Part shown: positions 7,441-15,534 of the stretch, one piece after another
How the letters are laid out: each line of letters opens with the position of its first letter
Numbering within the stretch: position 1 is the stretch's first letter
Assembly: GCF_025195125.1 (NCBI RefSeq)
Contig: NZ_JAMGSL010000021.1
Span: 1 to 64,000, forward strand
Direction of reading: 5' to 3'
From: Streptomyces sp. Je 1-79
GTDB lineage: Bacteria; Actinomycetota; Actinomycetes; Streptomycetales; Streptomycetaceae
DNA: 64,000 nucleotides
Program-made: the position numbers and the translations under genes
Notes under the pieces: generated by a model
Databases searched by the model: none
What the model saw: only the letters and a program-made list of their open reading frames with translations
What the model was told of the DNA's origin: nothing

Positions 7441-8121
7441 TCAGTACGTGAGTCTGCTGCCGCCGCCCGGCGCGCCCGTGCTCGCCTCGACCAGCGCGTC
7501 CACGACCGCCTCCACGTCCGGCAGCCAGGGCCTGGCCGAGCCCTCCAGCGGCGCCCGCTCCCAGCGCACCTGCCCCGTACCCGCGACCGACGGCGGCAGC
7601 AGCAGATAGCCGCCCTCGCCGTGGAACCGCAGCGAACTGGGCACGCTGTCCTTCGCGTAGAGGAGCTCGCCGAGCCGTTCGAGGCCGTACGGGGCGACCA
7701 GCAGCGACCAGCGCGTGGGCGTCGCCACCACCGGTCCCAGCCGCATGCCCATCGCGTCGAGGGCGACCAACGCCCGCGCCCCCGCCACGGCCGGCAGGCT
7801 CACCGCGCAGGGCGCGCCGCCTCCGGTGGCCATGACGACCGGCGCGTCCGGGCGCCTGGTCCACCACCAGCGGATCATGCGCTCGTCGGTGGTCGCCGCG
7901 AGCAGTCCGGGGTCGAAGGGGTGCGCGCCGGGGACGACACACCCCGGGTCGGGGCAGGCGCAGCCGGCCCCTCTGGACGTACGAGTCGTCGCCTTCAGCC
8001 CCACACCGGGCAGTACGGGCCATCCCCAGTCGCCGGCGCAGACGAGCGCCGCGTCGAGCTGGACGGTCCTTTCCCTGCGCCGGAACCGGAACCTGCGTCG
8101 CCTTCCGAGGATCTCGCGCAT
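7441..8121 (-). CDS. Prim-pol-like protein (bifunctional DNA primase/polymerase N-terminal domain), probably catalytically dead
   Basis: The start chosen is ATG 8121 (MREILGRRRRFRFRRRERTV), with GGAAAGGAACG upstream; ATG 8178 would add 19 residues. The 226-residue product follows the prim-pol N-terminal pattern: DAALVCAGDWGWPVLPGVGLK, a Cys-containing CACPDPGC insert, HPFDPGLLAATTDERMIRWW and the glycine loop VMATGGGAPCAV. Active prim-pols have a DxD-type acidic motif right after this loop. Here the segment reads AVSLPAVAGARALVALD, so the metal-binding aspartates appear lost. No helicase or other replication domain follows. A structural or regulatory role is more likely than polymerisation. 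The gene diverges from the GAF/PP2C gene. Confidence 0.75.
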   Translation of the reverse strand: MREILGRRRRFRFRRRERTVQLDAALVCAGDWGWPVLPGVGLKATTRTSRGAGCACPDPGCVVPGAHPFDPGLLAATTDERMIRWWWTRRPDAPVVMATGGGAPCAVSLPAVAGARALVALDAMGMRLGPVVATPTRWSLLVAPYGLERLGELLYAKDSVPSSLRFHGEGGYLLLPPSVAGTGQVRWERAPLEGSARPWLPDVEAVVDALVEASTGAPGGGSRLTY

Positions 8122-8435
8122 GAGCGCTCGTTCCTTTCCGTTGAACGCCGAATCCACATCACACCATGTGCAGATCACTTCACTGTGCGTATCAGCGCGT
8201 ACAAGGTCGGCGGATCACCGCCCCGTGCGGTGGGGCGGGAGGGGCCGAGCTGAGGCTCGTCGTCCACTCGAGGAGCGCGGCCTGCGGCGGTGAGGACGCC
8301 CAGGCACCCTGCCAGGTTCCGGGGCCGTTCCAACTGCCCCTGGCCATCACCGATTACGTACCCGTCACGTTCAAATCAACGCGCCTTCAAACGACGCCAG
8401 TCGACCGTAAAAGGTGCGCCGAGGGGGTAATTTTC

Positions 8436-8499
8436 GGCCAACTTGGCCTGCACTTCAACCCCTCTGCCAAACCCCACGGACACCACAAGTCCCGTGGGG
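8436..8499 (+). promoter_or_regulatory. Palindrome and ribosome-site hairpin in the divergent region 8122-8502
   Basis: GGCCAA-C-TTGGCC (8436-8448) is a perfect 6-bp dyad 55 bp ahead of the phosphatase start, a candidate operator. CCCCACGG (8472-8479) and CCGTGGGG (8492-8499) form an 8-bp stem that holds the only purine-rich run upstream of the ATG at 8503. The remaining bases from 8122 to 8435 hold the back-to-back promoters, and I see no gene there. Confidence 0.4.
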
Positions 8500-8502
8500 A
8501 CA

Positions 8503-10080
8503 ATGCTGGACATCGCTCCTCTTGTGCGTGTACATGTGGATGCATTGCTAGCGGCGCAGATTGACATGGGGGTTTGCGATGCTATTGAGCGAAACGCACC
8601 GGTCGGAAAGCCGGCCGACATGAGCGCCCCACACCTGCCGAAAGTGGCTGGAATCGATTCAACGGTTCCCTCGCCCGCGCACACTACCGCGCCCGTACCG
8701 CCCGCACAGCCGTCCCCGACAGCCCTCCCGGGCGTCCCCGGCGCGATGATCCAGGACCGCCTGGCCAGCTGGGTCTCCGACCTCACCACCCTCCACGAAC
8801 TCACCGAACGCCTGGTCAAGACCGGTTCCCTCGACGAAGCCCTGCGCGAGGTGCTGCGCGCCGGAGCCGCCCTCGTCGGCGCCCGCCGCGGCATGGCCGT
8901 CCTCGAACCCGGCGACGGACTCGGCCCCACCTCCACCGTCGGCCTCGGACTCGCCCACGCCGACCTCGGCACCATCGAGACCGTCCCGCGCAGCGCCACC
9001 TCCTACGGCCGCATCCTCGACGGCCTTCCCGAACCCGCCGCCACACGCACCACCGTCCCCGGCCCGGTCGCCCCCAGCCCGGCCGCCCCGGACCCGATCG
9101 CCGTCCCCGAACCGATCGCCGTCCCCGACCTGCTGAGCGAGGCGGAACTCGACCCGCGCCACCGCGAGGTCGCCGCCCGGCTCGGCTACGCCGCCAGCTA
9201 CGCCCTCCCCCTCGCCACCGAGGCAGCCGGGAAACTCGGCGCCGTCGTCTGGCTCTACGACGAGCCCGCCGAACCGGTCGAACGCCAGCGCCATCTCGTC
9301 GGCCTCTACAGCCGCCACGCCACCGAGCACCTCGCCCGCCTCCTGGAGCTGGAACGCGCCCGCGTCCGGGTCGCCACCATCGCCGAGGAGTTGCTGCCCA
9401 GCCGCCTCCCCCGGGTCCCCGGAGTCCAGCTCGCGGCCCGCCACCGCACCGGCCCCCAGGGCGGCGGCGACTGGTACGACGCGCTCCCGCTGCCCGAAGG
9501 CGCCCTCGGCCTCGCCGTCGGCTCCGTCTCCGGCACCGGCCCGAGCGCCCTCGCCGCCATGGGCCGACTGCGCGCCTCCCTGCGGGCGTACGCGGTCATG
9601 GAGGGCGAGGACCCCGTCGCCGTCCTCTCCGACCTGGAACTCCTGCTCCGGCTCACCGAACCCGCCCGCTCGGCCACCGCGCTCTTCGCCTACTCCGAGC
9701 CGAAGCAGCGCAAGCTCGTCCTCGCCGGAGCCGGACACACCCCGCCACTGATCATCGGCGACCACCGCACCGAGTTCGTCGAGACCTCGCTGTCGGCACC
9801 GCTCGGGATGCTCGCCTGCTGGGAGGCGCCCAGCATCGAGATCGCCCCCGCCGCCGGAGAAACGGTGCTGCTCTACACCGACGGGCTGCTCCGCCGGACC
9901 GGCGACCCCATGGACCGGGCCTTCGCACGGCTGCACGCGGCCGCCGCGAGCGTCCCGAGAGCGGACCGTACGGACCCCGGAGCCATCGCCGACCACATCC
10001 TGCGGACCCTGCTGCCCGAGGGCCTCGACCACGACGTCGACGGGGAGGACGTGGTCCTGCTCGCCGCCCGCTTCGAGTGA
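8503..10080 (+). CDS. GAF-domain PP2C (SpoIIE-type) phosphatase-like protein
   Basis: From ATG 8503 the product is 525 residues. A GAF-like domain covers roughly residues 80-290, broken by a Pro/Ala-rich insert (VAPSPAAPDPIAVPEPIAVP). The C-terminal SpoIIE/RsbU PP2C domain (about 310-525) has QGGGDWYDALPLPEG, VLLYTDGLLRR and DGEDVVLLAARF. The second motif normally reads G-D-V-x-G-x-G but is GSVSGTG here, so a metal-binding Asp is replaced by Ser. Such proteins reverse the anti-sigma ATPase step in partner switching, and two candidate ATPases lie at 4528-5043 and 11917-12363. Activity may be reduced or absent. A hairpin overlaps the ribosome site. Confidence 0.85.
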   Translation: MLDIAPLVRVHVDALLAAQIDMGVCDAIERNAPVGKPADMSAPHLPKVAGIDSTVPSPAHTTAPVPPAQPSPTALPGVPGAMIQDRLASWVSDLTTLHELTERLVKTGSLDEALREVLRAGAALVGARRGMAVLEPGDGLGPTSTVGLGLAHADLGTIETVPRSATSYGRILDGLPEPAATRTTVPGPVAPSPAAPDPIAVPEPIAVPDLLSEAELDPRHREVAARLGYAASYALPLATEAAGKLGAVVWLYDEPAEPVERQRHLVGLYSRHATEHLARLLELERARVRVATIAEELLPSRLPRVPGVQLAARHRTGPQGGGDWYDALPLPEGALGLAVGSVSGTGPSALAAMGRLRASLRAYAVMEGEDPVAVLSDLELLLRLTEPARSATALFAYSEPKQRKLVLAGAGHTPPLIIGDHRTEFVETSLSAPLGMLACWEAPSIEIAPAAGETVLLYTDGLLRRTGDPMDRAFARLHAAAASVPRADRTDPGAIADHILRTLLPEGLDHDVDGEDVVLLAARFE

Positions 10081-10115
10081 GAGCACACGTGCACGACGGC
10101 TCGCGCCCGTAGCAC

Positions 10116-10143
10116 GCGGGCCCGCGGCAGGTCCGCGGCCCGC
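10116..10143 (+). terminator. GC-rich hairpin after the PP2C gene
   Basis: GCGGGCCCGCGG can pair with CCGCGGCCCGC with one bulge and a five-base loop, 35 bases after the stop at 10080. Confidence 0.42.
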
Positions 10144-10276
10144 TCCCGGTGAGCCGCGCGCAGACCACCGGTGACTCAGCGGTGACTCAGCGGTAATGGG
10201 TCTTCCGGCCCTGGGCCCCCTTCCGTACGACCGTACGATGGAGGGGGTTCAGTGTCGTACCAAAAGGAGACCCCCC

Positions 10277-11734
10277 GTGGCAGACGAGCTCACCCCGGAA
10301 ACCCCGGACGAGACCGAAGAGCCGATCAAGCAGCGCAAGAACGGCCTGTACCAGGGCGTGTCCGACGAGCTCGCCGAGAACATGAAGTCCGGCTGGGCCG
10401 ACACCGAGCTGCACGACCTGCAGCCGATCGCCCAGGCGCAGCACACCGCCGACCGTCGCGCCGCGCTCTCCGCGCGCTTCCCGGGCGAGCGTCTGGTGAT
10501 CCCCGCCGGCAACCTGAAGACCCGCTCGAACGACACCGAGTACAGCTTCCGCGCGTCGACCGAGTACGCCTACCTCACCGGCGACCAGACGGAGGACGGC
10601 GTCCTCGTCCTGGAGCCCACCAAGAGCGGCCACAAGGCGACGATCTACCTGCTGCCGCGCTCCGACCGCGAGAACGGCGAGTTCTGGCTCGACGGCCAGG
10701 GCGAGCTGTGGGTCGGCCGCCGCCACTCCCTGACCGAGGCCGAGCAGCTCCTCGGGATCCCGGCCAAGGACGTCCGCGAGCTGACCGCCGCCCTCAAGGA
10801 GGCCACCGGCCCGGTCCGCGTCGTCCGCGGCCACGACGCCGCGATCGAGACCGCGCTGACCGACAAGGTCACCGCCGAACACGACGAGGAACTGCGCGTC
10901 TTCCTCTCCGAGGCCCGCCTCGTCAAGGACGCCTTCGAGATCGCCGAGCTCCAGAAGGCCTGCGACTCCACCGCCCGCGGCTTCGAGGACGTCGTCAAGG
11001 TCCTCGACAAGGCCGAGGCCACCAGCGAGCGGTACATCGAAGGGACGTTCTTCCTGCGCGCCCGCGTCGAGGGCAACGACGTCGGCTACGGCTCCATCTG
11101 CGCCGCCGGCCCGCACGCCACCACCCTCCACTGGGTCCGCAACGACGGCGCGGTCCGCTCCGGCGAGCTGCTGCTCCTCGACGCCGGCGTCGAGACCAAC
11201 GAGCTGTACACCGCCGACGTGACCCGCACGCTGCCGATCAACGGCCGCTACACCGACCTCCAGCGCAAGATCTACGACGCCGTGTACGAGGCGCAGGAGG
11301 CGGGCATCGCCGCGGTGAAGCCGGGCGCCGCCTACCGCGACTTCCACGACGCCGCCCAGCGCGTGCTCGCCGAGAAGCTCGTGGAGTGGGGCCTGGTCGA
11401 GGGCCCCGTCGACCGCGTCCTGGAGCTGGGCCTCCAGCGCCGCTGGACGCTGCACGGCACCGGTCACATGCTCGGCATGGACGTCCACGACTGCGCCGCC
11501 GCGCGCACCGAGGCGTACGTCGACACCACGCTGGAGCCGGGCATGTGCCTGACCGTCGAGCCGGGCCTCTACTTCCAGGCCGACGACCTGACCGTGCCCG
11601 AGGAGTACCGGGGCATCGGCGTCCGGATCGAGGACGACATCCTCGTCACGGAGGACGGCAACAGGAACCTCTCCGACTCGCTGCCGCGTCGCGCCGACGA
11701 GGTCGAGGCGTGGATGGCCGCCCTGAAGGGCTGA
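10277..11734 (+). CDS. pepP: Aminopeptidase P family Xaa-Pro peptidase (M24B)
   Basis: Starts at GTG 10277 behind AAAAGGAGACCCCCC; 485 residues. The N-terminal creatinase-like domain (residues about 50-200) is followed by the pita-bread M24 domain. Metal ligands can be placed at LLLLDAGVETNELYTADVTR (two Asp), THLHGTGHMLGMDVHD region (His, written here WTLHGTGHMLGMDVHD), TVEPGLYF (Glu) and GVRIEDDILV (Glu). It removes N-terminal residues preceding proline in the cytoplasm. Short direct repeats of CGGTGACTCAG occur at 10170-10192 upstream. A strong terminator follows the gene. Confidence 0.95.
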   Translation: MADELTPETPDETEEPIKQRKNGLYQGVSDELAENMKSGWADTELHDLQPIAQAQHTADRRAALSARFPGERLVIPAGNLKTRSNDTEYSFRASTEYAYLTGDQTEDGVLVLEPTKSGHKATIYLLPRSDRENGEFWLDGQGELWVGRRHSLTEAEQLLGIPAKDVRELTAALKEATGPVRVVRGHDAAIETALTDKVTAEHDEELRVFLSEARLVKDAFEIAELQKACDSTARGFEDVVKVLDKAEATSERYIEGTFFLRARVEGNDVGYGSICAAGPHATTLHWVRNDGAVRSGELLLLDAGVETNELYTADVTRTLPINGRYTDLQRKIYDAVYEAQEAGIAAVKPGAAYRDFHDAAQRVLAEKLVEWGLVEGPVDRVLELGLQRRWTLHGTGHMLGMDVHDCAAARTEAYVDTTLEPGMCLTVEPGLYFQADDLTVPEEYRGIGVRIEDDILVTEDGNRNLSDSLPRRADEVEAWMAALKG

Positions 11735-11756
11735 CCCGCACACGGACGAAGACGGA

Positions 11757-11792
11757 AAGGGCCCCCACCGACGACGGTCGGCGGGGGCCCTT
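11757..11792 (+). terminator. Strong terminator after pepP
   Basis: A 16-bp stem (AAGGGCCCCCACCGAC with GTCGGCGGGGGCCCTT, one mismatch) with a four-base loop sits 22 bases after the pepP stop. It can serve both strands, and the next gene converges on it from the right. Confidence 0.85.
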
Positions 11793-11810
11793 CCCCATGC
11801 CCTGTCAGGT

Positions 11811-11835
11811 CGGGTCGGGTCGGGTCGGGTCGGGT
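11811..11835. repeat. CGGGT pentanucleotide tandem repeat
   Basis: Five perfect CGGGT units lie in the short gap between the pepP terminator and the converging ATPase gene. Related but degenerate GGATCAGGTC/GGATCAGATC words follow at 11838-11925. This is slippage-type sequence with no evident function. Confidence 0.8.
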
Positions 11836-11916
11836 CCAGGATCAGATCGGCTCAGGTGAGCCGTAGGCCCCGGATCAGGTCGGCGCGGGCCGGGAGGGGG
11901 TCGGCGCGGCCCCGGA

Positions 11917-12363
11917 TCAGGTCAGCGCCAGCGGAGCGTCCGTGCGCCACTTCACGATCTTGTCGAAGCTGACCAGCGCCCCGCCCCGGCCCGTACGGCC
12001 GAAGTGGACGTGGTCCGCCAGCTCCTCGATCAGGCGCAGCCCCCGCCCGCTCTCGGCATCCGGACCCGCGGAAGCCGTGAGGCACCCCGTCCCCGCGAAA
12101 CCCGGCCCGGAGTCCGCGACCTCGATACGGCACGTCTCGCCATCCAGATACGCCGTCACCCGGTACGCCTCCGACGCCGGACCGCAACCGGTGTCCCCAC
12201 CGTGCTCCACGGCATTGGCGCACGCCTCGGTCAGCGCCACCGACAACTCGTAGGAGACATCGGGATCGACCCCCGCCGTCTCCATCGTCCCGAGCAGAAG
12301 CCGCCGGGCGAGCGGAACGCTCGCGGCCTCGCGCCTCAGATGGAGGGACCACCAGATGCTCAT
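11917..12363 (-). CDS. HATPase-fold anti-sigma regulatory protein
   Basis: The 148-residue product (MSIWWSLHLRREAASVPLAR) is a compact RsbW/SpoIIAB-like GHKL ATPase: N-box ALTEACANAVEHG, G1 VADSGPGF, G2 GRGLRLIEELAD. The ATP lid is short, as in anti-sigma kinases. It is a second member of this class within 8 kb, close to the SpoIIE-type gene at 8503, so a partner-switching pair is possible though not proven. Orientation is convergent with pepP and divergent from the membrane protein at 12583. Confidence 0.87.
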   Translation of the reverse strand: MSIWWSLHLRREAASVPLARRLLLGTMETAGVDPDVSYELSVALTEACANAVEHGGDTGCGPASEAYRVTAYLDGETCRIEVADSGPGFAGTGCLTASAGPDAESGRGLRLIEELADHVHFGRTGRGGALVSFDKIVKWRTDAPLALT

Positions 12364-12582
12364 GCTCCAGCCTCCTGGCTGCGGCTCGACATGCTGCGGC
12401 GCGACATACCGTTACCTATTGCCGCCCCACGGGGTCCGTAAGCCCCCCACGGCGTCAAGAGCGCTCGTTCGGCGGATGCGTGCACACCGCACGCCGGTGT
12501 ATGACCGGCCCGAAGGCCCCAAACGTGATCTTCCGGACCTGCCTCATGCCGGGCGGGGGCCTGGTGCGATGATGGGCCCGCC

Positions 12583-13383
12583 ATGTCTGCCCCCGCGCTC
12601 GCGCCACGCCTGCTGAGGGCCGCGGTGTTCACCGCGGTCTGCGTCGTGCTGTCCGGACTCGGACACGCCATCGCGGCATGCGAAGCCATCGCCCCCTGGG
12701 CACTGGCCGCCGGCTTCCTCGGAATCTTCGGCATCACCGTCCTCTTCACCGGACGGGAACGCTCACTGCCCTTCATCGTCACCGCCCTCGCCGGCGGACA
12801 GCTCGGACTGCACGTCCTCTTCGGCCTCGGACGGCGCCCGTTCACAGCCGGCGCCCTCGGTCCGGCCACCGACGACACGCTGATCCGGATGGCCGCCAAA
12901 CTCGTCTGCGGCGGCGGCGCCGCGTCCCTGACCACCGCCGACGCCACCCGGATCATCAGCGACGCCGGCCTCGACCCCGCTGCCGCCACCACGTCGTCCG
13001 CGGCCCACGCCGCCCACCTCGCGACCGGAACGGCGGCCGGCGCCGGCCTCCTGCCCAACCTCCCGATGCTGCTCGGCCACCTGTTGGCCGCACTCGCCAC
13101 CGGCTGGCTGCTGCGCCACGGCGACCTCGCCCTCGGCCGGCTCGCCCAGCTCTCCGCCCACGGGGCGACCGAGCTCGCCGAAAGCGCCCTCGTCCGCTCC
13201 CTGCGCGCCGCACTCACCCTCGTACGGGCACTGCTCGCCGGCCTCCCCGGGCTTCCCGCGGCCGCGCCGCGCCGCACCGCCCATCCCACGGACGCCACCT
13301 CACCGCCGCCCGGCGCCGAGGCACTCCAGCACACGGTCATCCGCCGCGGCCCCCCGGCCGTCGACTGCGCCCTCGCGGCCTGA
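12583..13383 (+). CDS. Integral membrane protein of the copper-gene neighbourhood
   Basis: This 266-residue protein has four to five predicted membrane helices: LRAAVFTAVCVVLSGLGH, WALAAGFLGIFGITVLF, PFIVTALAGGQLGLHVLFGL, LPMLLGHLLAALATGWLL. A cytoplasmic Ala/Pro-rich C-terminus follows. Histidines and cysteines line the helices and loops, but no named metal-binding motif is present. It lies 124 bp upstream of the YcnI-Sco-PCuAC-CopCD genes on the same strand, as is usual in Streptomyces, suggesting an accessory role in copper handling. Function is not established. Confidence 0.75.
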   Translation: MSAPALAPRLLRAAVFTAVCVVLSGLGHAIAACEAIAPWALAAGFLGIFGITVLFTGRERSLPFIVTALAGGQLGLHVLFGLGRRPFTAGALGPATDDTLIRMAAKLVCGGGAASLTTADATRIISDAGLDPAAATTSSAAHAAHLATGTAAGAGLLPNLPMLLGHLLAALATGWLLRHGDLALGRLAQLSAHGATELAESALVRSLRAALTLVRALLAGLPGLPAAAPRRTAHPTDATSPPPGAEALQHTVIRRGPPAVDCALAA

Positions 13384-13507
13384 CGCGGACCGCTCACCGA
13401 GAGCCGGTCCGCGGCCCTTCGTACGCCCGTACCACCCGGATCACACCCTTCCGGCCCTCGGCGTGCCGGAACCCCGACCCTTCTCCCGAGCTGGAGTGTC
13501 CTCTTCC

Positions 13508-14272
13508 ATGAACGTTTCCCGTATCGCCCTCACCACCGGCATCGCCCTCTCCTCCGTCGTGCTGCTCTCCGGCACCGCCTCCGCCCACGTCGGCGTACAG
13601 CCCCAGGGCGAGGCCGCGAAGGGCGGCTACGCGACCGTCAACGTCAAGGTCCCCAACGAGCGCGACAACGCCTCCACCATCAAGGTCGAGGTCAACTTCC
13701 CCGTCGACCACCCCCTCGCCTCCGTCATGCCGCAGCCCGTCCCCGGCTGGAAGTCCGACGTCACCAAGTCCAAGCTCACCAAGCCGCTGGAGCTCCACGG
13801 CAAGACCATCAACGAGGCCGTCACCAAGGTCACCTGGACCGCCGAAGGCGACGCGAAGATCGGCCCCGGCCAGTTCCAGCAGTTCCCGCTCTCCCTCGGC
13901 CAGCTGCCGGAAGCCGACCAGCTCGTCATCAAGGCCATCCAGACGTACGACAACGACGAGGTCGTCCGCTGGATCGAGGAGCCCAAGGACGGCGCCGAAC
14001 TCCAGAACCCCGCGCCCGTGCTGAAGCTCTCCGCGGCGAGCGACGACCACCACGGCGGCGGCACCAAGACGGACGACAAGGCCGGCCACGACGACAAGGC
14101 CAAGGACGGGGCCAAGGACAAGGCCAAGGACCGCAAGGCCCACACCGAGAACGCCGCCCACGCCGACTCCGGCAGCGACACCACCGCCCGCGTCCTCGGC
14201 GTCGTCGGCATCCTCATCGGCGTCGCCGGCGTCGCCTTCGGCCTGCTCGCCGGCCGCCGCCGCTCGGCCTGA
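13508..14272 (+). CDS. ycnI: YcnI-like copper-binding membrane-anchored protein (DUF1775)
   Basis: ATG 13508 starts a signal peptide (MNVSRIALTTGIALSSVVLL) cleaved after TASA, so the mature protein begins HVGVQPQ. A free N-terminal His is the copper ligand known for YcnI (DUF1775) domains. The domain extends to about residue 170 (TWTAEGDAKIGPGQFQQF). A charged linker rich in Lys/Asp/His (DDHHGGGTKTDDKAGHDDKA) could bind metal as well. One C-terminal helix (VLGVVGILIGVAGVAFGLLA) with an Arg-rich end anchors it. It is the first gene of the copper cassette, 30 bp ahead of the Sco gene. Confidence 0.92.
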   Translation: MNVSRIALTTGIALSSVVLLSGTASAHVGVQPQGEAAKGGYATVNVKVPNERDNASTIKVEVNFPVDHPLASVMPQPVPGWKSDVTKSKLTKPLELHGKTINEAVTKVTWTAEGDAKIGPGQFQQFPLSLGQLPEADQLVIKAIQTYDNDEVVRWIEEPKDGAELQNPAPVLKLSAASDDHHGGGTKTDDKAGHDDKAKDGAKDKAKDRKAHTENAAHADSGSDTTARVLGVVGILIGVAGVAFGLLAGRRRSA

Positions 14273-14302
14273 ACCGACGAGAACCACGAGAGAACGAGTC
14301 CC

Positions 14303-15028
14303 ATGGCCGTCCAGAAGACGAACGACCCCACCGATGAGCGGACCCGGCCCAGCCGCCGCGCACCCCTGATCATCGCCGCCGCCGCGGTCGTCGCCGCCCT
14401 CGCGGTGACGGCCGCCGTCGGCCTCGGCGACGGCGGCGACACCACCGGATCCGGCAACGGACCCGTCGCCGAGGTCTCCACCGACGGCGACAGCGCCAAG
14501 GCGGCGACCGTCCTCGACCGCCCCTTCACCAAGCCCGACCTCGTCCTCACGGACACCAAGGGCCAGAAGTTCGACCTCCGCGCCCAGACCAAGGGCAAGC
14601 CGACGCTGATCTACTTCGGCTACACGCACTGCCCCGACGTCTGCCCGATGACGATGAGCAACATCGCCATCGCCAAGAAGCAGCTCCCCAAGGCCGACCA
14701 GGACAAGCTCCAGGTCGTCTTCGTCACCACCGACCCCGAGCGGGACACCTCGGCCGAACTCGGCAAGTGGCTGCCCGCCGCCGGCGACCCGTCCTTCATC
14801 GGACTCACCGGCGACTTCCCCGCCATCCAGGCAGGCGCCCGCCAGATCGGCATCGGCATCGACCCGCCGAAGAAGGAGAAGAACGGCTCGGTCGTCTCCA
14901 TGCACGGAGCCCAGGTGATCGCGTTCTCCCCCACGACCGACCAGGGCTACGTCCTGTACGGCGAGGACACGACCGTCGAGGACTACGCCAAGGACCTGCC
15001 GAAGCTCGTCAAGGGGGAGAACCCGTGA
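14303..15028 (+). CDS. SCO1/SenC family copper chaperone
   Basis: This 241-residue protein has an N-terminal membrane anchor (PLIIAAAAVVAALAVTAAVG) and an extracytoplasmic thioredoxin-like domain. The copper site is THCPDVCPMTMSN (CxxxC) with the distal His in VSMHGAQVIAF. Sco proteins deliver copper to the CuA site of cytochrome c oxidase and act as thiol-disulfide reductants. The gene overlaps the PCuAC lipoprotein gene by four bases (GTGA), fitting the known Sco/PCuAC partnership. Confidence 0.95.
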   Translation: MAVQKTNDPTDERTRPSRRAPLIIAAAAVVAALAVTAAVGLGDGGDTTGSGNGPVAEVSTDGDSAKAATVLDRPFTKPDLVLTDTKGQKFDLRAQTKGKPTLIYFGYTHCPDVCPMTMSNIAIAKKQLPKADQDKLQVVFVTTDPERDTSAELGKWLPAAGDPSFIGLTGDFPAIQAGARQIGIGIDPPKKEKNGSVVSMHGAQVIAFSPTTDQGYVLYGEDTTVEDYAKDLPKLVKGENP

Positions 15029-15510
15029 ACCGCCGCACCACCACCCTGTTCGCCGCCCTCGCCCTCACCACCGGGCTGGCGCTGACCGGGTGCTCGTCCG
15101 ACAGCACCGCCGGAGCCGACGGCACCGCCGGAGCCGACAGCATGCCCGAGCTGAAGGTCAGCGGCGCGTTCATGCCGCAGCCCGTGATGGACATGGCCGG
15201 CGGCTTCCTCACCATCGAGAACAAGAGCGGCACCGCCGACAGACTGACCTCCGTCACCAGCCCCATCTCCGACGACGTCACGATCCACGAGACGAAGAAC
15301 CAGAAGATGCAGGAGGTGAAGTCCTTCGACATCCCCGCCAACGGCGAACTCAAGCTCGAACGCGGTGGCAACCACATCATGTTCATGGAGCTGAAGCAGA
15401 AGCCGAAGCAGGGCGAGAAGGTCAGCATCGAGCTCCACTTCGAGAAGGCCGACCCCATCAACGTCGACCTTCCCGTCGAGGCCGCCAACCACAACCCGAA
15501 GCAGCACTGA
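15025..15510 (+). CDS. PCuAC-family copper chaperone lipoprotein
   Basis: GTG 15025 overlaps the Sco stop codon. The 161-residue product has a lipoprotein signal with lipobox LALTGC. The DUF461/PCuAC core contains the copper-binding motif with His and Met in TIHETKNQKMQEV and GGNHIMFMEL (the H-x10-M...H-x-M pattern, with small spacing differences). It receives Cu(I) outside the membrane and passes it to Sco or directly to oxidase subunit II. The C-terminus ends in a His-containing tail (AANHNPKQH). Confidence 0.94.
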   Translation: MNRRTTTLFAALALTTGLALTGCSSDSTAGADGTAGADSMPELKVSGAFMPQPVMDMAGGFLTIENKSGTADRLTSVTSPISDDVTIHETKNQKMQEVKSFDIPANGELKLERGGNHIMFMELKQKPKQGEKVSIELHFEKADPINVDLPVEAANHNPKQH

Positions 15511-15534
15511 GCTAGTTGAGGGACTGACACACAT

